Shown: piece after piece, positions 59,488 through 64,000 of the stretch | Numbering within the stretch: the stretch's first letter is position 1 | Layout: every line of letters starts with the position of its first letter | DNA from: an uncultured Formosa sp. | GTDB lineage: Bacteria > Bacteroidota > Bacteroidia > Flavobacteriales > Flavobacteriaceae | Assembly (NCBI RefSeq): GCF_947500765.1 | Contig: NZ_CANMTH010000007.1 | Location: 62,001-126,000, forward strand | Length of the DNA: 64,000 nucleotides | Reading direction: 5' to 3' | The notes under the pieces: model-generated | Seen by the model: the letters and a program-made list of their open reading frames with translations, nothing else | Databases searched by the model: none | Told to the model about the DNA's origin: nothing | Position numbers and translations under genes: made by a program

Positions 59488-61941
59488 ATGCTTCATTTTA
59501 TAGATGTTATACTTCCTATTCCCGTAGAAAATCTGTTTACGTATGTAATTACAGAGGCTGAATCTGGTTTTATTAAACCCGGAATGCGCGTCGCTGTGCC
59601 TTTTGGAAAAACAAAAGTATATACAGCTATTGTAAAGAGTATACACAATAATCCGCCAGTAGCATATGAGGCAAAACAAATTCAACAAATTTTAGATGAA
59701 TATCCAATTGTAACAGAAACCCAATTAAAGCTATGGGATTGGATGGCAAACTATTATTTATGTGCTGTAGGAGATGTTATGAGGGCTGCTTTACCAAATG
59801 CATTCATTTTAGAAAGTGAAACCTTAATAAGTAAGAACACTAAAGTTATTATAAGTGATAGTGATTTAAAAGATGATGAGTTTTTAATTTATGAAGCATT
59901 ACAACATCAATCGTCTTTACGTATTCAAGATATTGTAGATATTGTTGATAAAAAACAGGTGTTTCCTATTATTAAACGCCTCTTAGAAAAGGAGGCTATT
60001 GTTGTTGAAGAGGAAGTCTTCGAAAAGTATAAACCCAAGTTGGTTAAATACGTAAAACTTAAAAGTGAACATGCTACACAAGACGGTTTAAAAATATTAA
60101 TGGAAGACTTAAGTCGTGCGCCAAAACAGCGCGATGTGGTCATGAATTTGTTTCAATTATCTGCAAAGACCAGGAAGCCTATAAAAGTTTCAGAATTAAC
60201 AGAAGCTAGTGGTGCTTCTAGTAGTATTATAAAATCGCTTATAGATAAGTCTGTTTTAGACGAATATTTTATTCAAACAGATCGTGTAGAATATAATGGA
60301 GATGCAGTTGAAGCTTCAAAAGTATTAAATGAAGATCAAACAGAAGCGCTTCGTCAAATTAAAACATCATTCGAAACGCATCAAGTTACCTTGCTTCATG
60401 GAGTTACTTCGTCAGGTAAAACCGAGGTTTATGTAAAACTGATCGAGGATGTTATAAAAACGGGTAAGCAAGTTTTGTATTTGTTACCTGAAATTGCATT
60501 GACTACACAATTAGTAAATCGACTTCAAAATTATTTTGGAGATCAAGTAGCGGTATTTCATTCTAAATATTCTGCTCACGAACGTGTAGAGGTCTGGAAT
60601 AATGTCTTGTCGAATTCACCTAAAGCTCAAATTATTTTAGGTGCACGTTCTTCAATCTTTCTGCCTTTTAAATCTCTTGGATTAATTATTATAGATGAAG
60701 AACATGAGCAGTCTTTTAAGCAATTTGACCCAGCTCCGCGTTATCATGCCAGAGATACTGCCGTTGTTTTGGCACATTTACACCAAACAAAAACATTATT
60801 AGGTTCTGCTACGCCAAGTTTGGAAAGCTATTTTAATGTGCAGCAAGGTAAATATGGTTTGGTTGAAATTACGAAGCGTTACAATAATGTGTTAATGCCA
60901 GATATTGAATTGGTAGATATTAAGGATAAGCAAAAAAGAAAACGCATGAAAGGTCATTTTAGCGATAGAATGATTGAAGTTATGGCCGAAACCTTAGAAG
61001 AAGGTCATCAGATTATTTTGTTTCAAAATCGTCGTGGTTTTTCACCTATTGTAGAATGTAAAACATGCGGCCATTCGCCACAATGTCCTAATTGCGATGT
61101 CAGTTTAACGTTTCATAGTTACCGCAACCAATTGCGTTGTCATTATTGCGGCTATCATATGGCTATGCAACAAAAATGTCAAGCTTGTGGAGATACAACT
61201 ATGGATAGTAAAGGTTTTGGAACCGAGCAGATAGAGGAGGAGGTTAAGGCTTTATTTCCGAATCGTAAAGTGGGGCGTATGGATTTAGATACCACACGCG
61301 GAAAACATGGTTACGAAAAAATAATAACAGCTTTCGAACAACAAGAGATGGATATTCTTGTCGGCACCCAAATGCTTACTAAAGGGTTAGATTTTAGAAA
61401 TGTAGCCTTAGTGGGGATTATGAATGCCGATAATTTATTGAATTTTCCAGATTTTAGGGCGCATGAGCGTAGTTATCAATTATTATCGCAAGTATCTGGA
61501 CGTGCCGGACGAACAGAAAAACAGGGAAAGGTGCTTATTCAAACCTATAATCCGTTTCATAATATATTGCAGCAAGTCTCTACTAATAATTATGCTGCGA
61601 TGTACAAGGAGCAAATGGATGAACGTTATAATTTTAAATATCCACCAATATATCGGTTAATTCGTATCACATTAAAACACAAAGATTTTAATCGTGTTAA
61701 TACCGCTTCAGCTTGGTTAGGAACAGCTTTAAGGCAAGTGTTTGGAGATTCTGTTTTGGGGCCTGTAGATCCGCCTGTGGCCAGGATTAGAAATCAGTTT
61801 CATAAAAACATTCTTCTAAAAATACCTCAAAAACAGTCGTTAGGAGGTACAAAAAAAGCCATTGTTAGAATAAACAATAGCTTTAATAGTGTAAAAGATT
61901 TTAGATCTGTAAGACTAATAATAAATGTAGATGCGTATTAA
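59488..61941 (+). CDS. priA: Primosomal protein N' (replication restart helicase PriA)
   Basis: Restarts stalled replication forks by binding them and loading the replicative helicase. The 817-residue protein has an N-terminal DNA-binding domain (IDVILPIPVENLFTY), Walker A GVTSSGKTE, motif II DEEH, and the zinc region with CKTCGHSPQCPNC and later CHYCGYH/CQACG (eight cysteines), all intact. It ends four bases inside the end of the LytTR gene on the other strand. Confidence 0.96.
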   Translation: MLHFIDVILPIPVENLFTYVITEAESGFIKPGMRVAVPFGKTKVYTAIVKSIHNNPPVAYEAKQIQQILDEYPIVTETQLKLWDWMANYYLCAVGDVMRAALPNAFILESETLISKNTKVIISDSDLKDDEFLIYEALQHQSSLRIQDIVDIVDKKQVFPIIKRLLEKEAIVVEEEVFEKYKPKLVKYVKLKSEHATQDGLKILMEDLSRAPKQRDVVMNLFQLSAKTRKPIKVSELTEASGASSSIIKSLIDKSVLDEYFIQTDRVEYNGDAVEASKVLNEDQTEALRQIKTSFETHQVTLLHGVTSSGKTEVYVKLIEDVIKTGKQVLYLLPEIALTTQLVNRLQNYFGDQVAVFHSKYSAHERVEVWNNVLSNSPKAQIILGARSSIFLPFKSLGLIIIDEEHEQSFKQFDPAPRYHARDTAVVLAHLHQTKTLLGSATPSLESYFNVQQGKYGLVEITKRYNNVLMPDIELVDIKDKQKRKRMKGHFSDRMIEVMAETLEEGHQIILFQNRRGFSPIVECKTCGHSPQCPNCDVSLTFHSYRNQLRCHYCGYHMAMQQKCQACGDTTMDSKGFGTEQIEEEVKALFPNRKVGRMDLDTTRGKHGYEKIITAFEQQEMDILVGTQMLTKGLDFRNVALVGIMNADNLLNFPDFRAHERSYQLLSQVSGRAGRTEKQGKVLIQTYNPFHNILQQVSTNNYAAMYKEQMDERYNFKYPPIYRLIRITLKHKDFNRVNTASAWLGTALRQVFGDSVLGPVDPPVARIRNQFHKNILLKIPQKQSLGGTKKAIVRINNSFNSVKDFRSVRLIINVDAY

Positions 61942-62639
61942 ATACTATTTAAAGCATCTATAAGTTGTGTTTTCTTATTTCTACTTAAAGGAATTTCGAA
62001 AGAACCAACTTCAACATTTTTACTATTAAATCTGTCAATTTTATCTAGATTAACGATATAAGATTTATGAATTCTTAAAAATTTACCATCAGGAAGTTCT
62101 TGCTCAAAGGCTTTCATTGTAGATAACACAACTAAGCTATTTTCTTCGGTCACTAACTTAACGTAATCACCAAGAGCTTCAATCCATTTAATGTCGTTAA
62201 TATATACTTTACGTTTTTTTAGATTACTTTTTACGAAAATGTGCTCACCTTCAGCTTCGCTAAAATCTAATTTTAATTTGTGTTGCTCTATGGCTTTATC
62301 AACCGCAAGCATAAAACGTTCACGTGTAATAGGCTTTTTTAAGTAATCTGTAGCATCATAATTAAAGGCTTTAAAAGCATATTCCGTTTTACCAGTAACA
62401 AAAATAATTTGAGGTTTGTTGTTTAAAACGTCAAGAAGTTCAAAACCATTAAGTACAGGCATTTCAATATCTAAAAAGATAAGGTCTACTTTATGTGTGT
62501 TTAAACCGTTTTTGGTTTCAAGCGCACTACTATATTCTGCTATTAGGTTAAGAGCAGGATGATTTTCTATCAACTTCACTATGGACAACCGTTGAATTGC
62601 CGAGTCATCTACTACTACACAGTTTAAAGTCATAAACAT
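61938..62639 (-). CDS. LytTR-family response regulator (AlgR/AgrA type)
   Basis: A 233-residue two-component regulator: receiver domain (1-125) with phospho-acceptor Asp57 in FLDIEMP, acidic pair Asp11-Asp12, and a conserved Lys in YLKKP. A C-terminal LytTR DNA-binding domain (about 135-233) includes DYVKLVTEENSLVVLSTMKAFEQ and FLRIHKSYIVN. No histidine kinase is next to it, so it is an orphan here. The promoter region shows only a partial TAnnTTTG match. Confidence 0.9.
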   Translation of the reverse strand: MFMTLNCVVVDDSAIQRLSIVKLIENHPALNLIAEYSSALETKNGLNTHKVDLIFLDIEMPVLNGFELLDVLNNKPQIIFVTGKTEYAFKAFNYDATDYLKKPITRERFMLAVDKAIEQHKLKLDFSEAEGEHIFVKSNLKKRKVYINDIKWIEALGDYVKLVTEENSLVVLSTMKAFEQELPDGKFLRIHKSYIVNLDKIDRFNSKNVEVGSFEIPLSRNKKTQLIDALNSI

Positions 62640-62777
62640 TAATAATTTGAGGTTAAGTTATCGACAATAGTACAAATAAATCGGATAAAAAACAAAAAAA
62701 TATCGATAAAGTGAATGTTTTTGCATTTCGTCGAGCGTTATATAATAGTAGTGTTATTAAAATAATTCTAATTCAGT

Positions 62778-62808
62778 TTGTTATATCTAATTATAATCTG
62801 TACTTTTG
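62778..62808 (+). promoter_or_regulatory. Promoter of the rpsF-rpsR-rplI operon
   Basis: TTTG (TTG 62778-62780), 20 bases, TACTTTTG (62801-62808). It occupies the first part of a longer open frame, so the S6 start is at 62841, about 32 bases behind the box. Confidence 0.8.
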
Positions 62809-62840
62809 CAGCCATTTTTAACAATAAAATAGATTTGAAT

Positions 62841-63179
62841 ATGAATCATTATGAAGCTGTTTTCATCTTAAATCCCGTTTTATCTGAAACACAGATAAAG
62901 GAGACAGTACAGAAATACGAAGACTTTCTTGTTTCTAACGGTGCTAAGATGATATCAAAAGAAGATTGGGGACTAAAAAAATTAGCTTACCCAATTCAAA
63001 ACAAAAAAAGTGGTTTTTACCATTTATTTGAATTCACTGTACCTGGAGAAGTAATTACTCCATTAGAGTTAGAATTTAGACGTGACGAACGTTTTATGCG
63101 TTACTTAACTGTAAAATTAGACAAGCACGCTGTTGCTTGGGCAGAAAGAAGAAGAGCTAAATTAAAACAAAAAGCGTAA
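62841..63179 (+). CDS. rpsF: 30S ribosomal protein S6
   Basis: A 112-residue protein: [36 protein letters not shown] and [18 protein letters not shown] are typical S6 blocks. The ATG at 62841 is chosen over the upstream TTG, which is inside the promoter. First gene of the operon with rpsR (two-base gap). Confidence 0.95.
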   Translation: MNHYEAVFILNPVLSETQIKETVQKYEDFLVSNGAKMISKEDWGLKKLAYPIQNKKSGFYHLFEFTVPGEVITPLELEFRRDERFMRYLTVKLDKHAVAWAERRRAKLKQKA

Positions 63180-63181
63180 TT

Positions 63182-63478
63182 ATGTCATCTATAGAACAAC
63201 AAGCAAAAGGAAAAAAAGACGGTGAGATTAGATACTTAACGCCTTTAAACATTGAGACTAATAAGCAAAAGAAATATTGTCGTTTCAAAAAATCTGGTAT
63301 CAAATATGTGGATTATAAAGACGCAGATTGGTTATTAAGATTTGTAAACGAACAAGGTAAAATTTTACCTCGTCGTTTAACAGGAACTTCTTTAAAGTAT
63401 CAAAGAAAAGTGTCTGTAGCTGTAAAAAGAGCACGTCACTTAGCTTTAATGCCTTATGTAGCTGATTTATTAAAATAA
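63182..63478 (+). CDS. rpsR: 30S ribosomal protein S18
   Basis: A 98-residue S18 with the conserved [29 protein letters not shown]. The N-terminal 22 residues are a lineage-typical extension. Located between rpsF and rplI. Confidence 0.95.
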   Translation: MSSIEQQAKGKKDGEIRYLTPLNIETNKQKKYCRFKKSGIKYVDYKDADWLLRFVNEQGKILPRRLTGTSLKYQRKVSVAVKRARHLALMPYVADLLK

Positions 63479-63491
63479 AATACCGATAACA

Positions 63492-63944
63492 ATGGAACTT
63501 ATATTAAAACAAGACGTTGAAAATTTAGGATTTAAAGACGATGTTGTAACAGTTAAGAACGGTTATGGTAGAAACTTTTTAATTCCTCAAGGAAGTGCTA
63601 TTTTAGCAACACCTTCTTCTAGGAAAGTATTAGCTGAAAACTTAAAACAAAGAGCTTTCAAAGAAAAGAAAATTGTTGATGATGCAAATGTAATTGCTGA
63701 GGCTTTAAAAGCTTTAGAAATTAAAATTTCATCTAAAGTTGGATCTGGAGATAAATTATTCGGATCTGTAAATAACATTGATCTTGCTGAAGCTATCGCT
63801 AAAGAAGGTCAAGCTATCGACAAAAAATTTATCACTGTAATTGGTGGTAGTGTTAAACGTTTAGGTAAATACGAAGCCGTAATACGTTTACACCGTGAAG
63901 TAACAGTAGATTTCCCTTTTGAAGTAGTTGCACAAGCAAACTAA
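63492..63944 (+). CDS. rplI: 50S ribosomal protein L9
   Basis: A 150-residue L9: N-terminal MELILKQDVENLGFKDDVVTVKNGYGRNFLIPQG and a C-terminal domain KLFGSVNNIDLAEAI (in parts). Thirteen bases after rpsR. Followed by the terminator at the window end. Confidence 0.96.
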   Translation: MELILKQDVENLGFKDDVVTVKNGYGRNFLIPQGSAILATPSSRKVLAENLKQRAFKEKKIVDDANVIAEALKALEIKISSKVGSGDKLFGSVNNIDLAEAIAKEGQAIDKKFITVIGGSVKRLGKYEAVIRLHREVTVDFPFEVVAQAN

Positions 63945-63965
63945 TTTAAAAGCGATTATAATATT

Positions 63966-63999
63966 AAAGCCGTTTAGATACTTTCTAGACGGTTTTTTT
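63966..63999 (+). terminator. Terminator of the ribosomal protein operon
   Basis: CCGTTTAGA (63970-63978) pairs with TCTAGACGG (63984-63992) with one wobble, five-base loop, then a T-run reaching the window end. Confidence 0.85.
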
Positions 64000-64000
64000 A

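Noticed and set aside
1..64000. tRNA genes, CRISPR arrays, insertion sequences, prophage or defence genes
   Set aside because: None was recognised on either strand; the window looks like continuous core genome.

Overview
The window comes from a bacterial chromosome of the Bacteroidota, almost certainly a marine-type Flavobacteriaceae. The evidence is an AT-rich composition, promoters of the Bacteroidota form (TTG, 18-20 bases, TAnnTTTG) in front of many genes, almost no Shine-Dalgarno sequences, and lineage-typical families: a PorV-like type IX secretion protein, S46 dipeptidyl-peptidase, DUF4252, DUF1573, PUR/DUF3276, long NusB, leucine dehydrogenase and many lipoproteins. I see no rRNA, tRNA, CRISPR array, insertion sequence, phage or defence island. 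It is mostly core genome, densely packed, with several convergent gene ends that overlap.

Layout. 1-6.3 kb: envelope genes, with lnt (cut by the window edge) and a PorV-like barrel on the minus strand, pssA plus a small membrane protein on the plus strand, then a minus-strand run kdsD-tatC-AhpD-like protein-lptB. 6.5-16.4 kb: recQ, the pta-ackA overflow pair, a cyclophilin-FKBP fusion, a bacillithiol-transferase-like protein facing a thioredoxin-fold protein, a CsaA-like tRNA-binding protein and a PlsC-like acyltransferase. 16.4-22 kb: PUR-domain protein, ABC exporter, leucine dehydrogenase, and nusB-DUF1573-yajC. 22-30 kb: an ECF sigma factor, putative anti-sigma factor and two DUF4252 genes; then an S41 protease lipoprotein, a Dph6-like ATPase, a beta-helix-like lipoprotein, a thioesterase and glutaminyl cyclase.

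30-40 kb: the SRP RNA gene with a textbook promoter, an SDR, a fructose-6-phosphate-aldolase-type transaldolase, an alginate-export-type porin behind a 507-base leader with two near-identical palindromes, a TlpA-like lipoprotein without cysteines in the active site, an ABC-F ATPase, DUF2007, two cold-shock proteins and an S46 peptidase. 40-50 kb: pheT, a TlpA-family lipoprotein, recG, an M1 aminopeptidase overlapping a patatin, and a possible gene remnant. 50-64 kb: a short membrane protein, a glutamate-synthase-like FMN protein, an AsmA-like protein, uvrD/pcrA with a TTG start, an esterase lipoprotein, a YrdC-type enzyme, nadC, a BrkB-family protein, priA, a LytTR response regulator and the rpsF-rpsR-rplI operon.

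I found no clear new multi-gene system. The strongest unusual signals are: (1) an ABC-F protein in which exactly one of the two composite ATP sites is degenerate on both faces; (2) paired 6-4-6 palindromes upstream of the porin gene; (3) a RecQ that has lost the zinc-binding cysteines; (4) the ECF-sigma/anti-sigma/DUF4252 module with an intergenic hairpin; (5) an MdlA/YheI-like exporter half with Asp for the catalytic Glu and no partner nearby; and (6) a TTG start for uvrD inside a competing mini-ORF.
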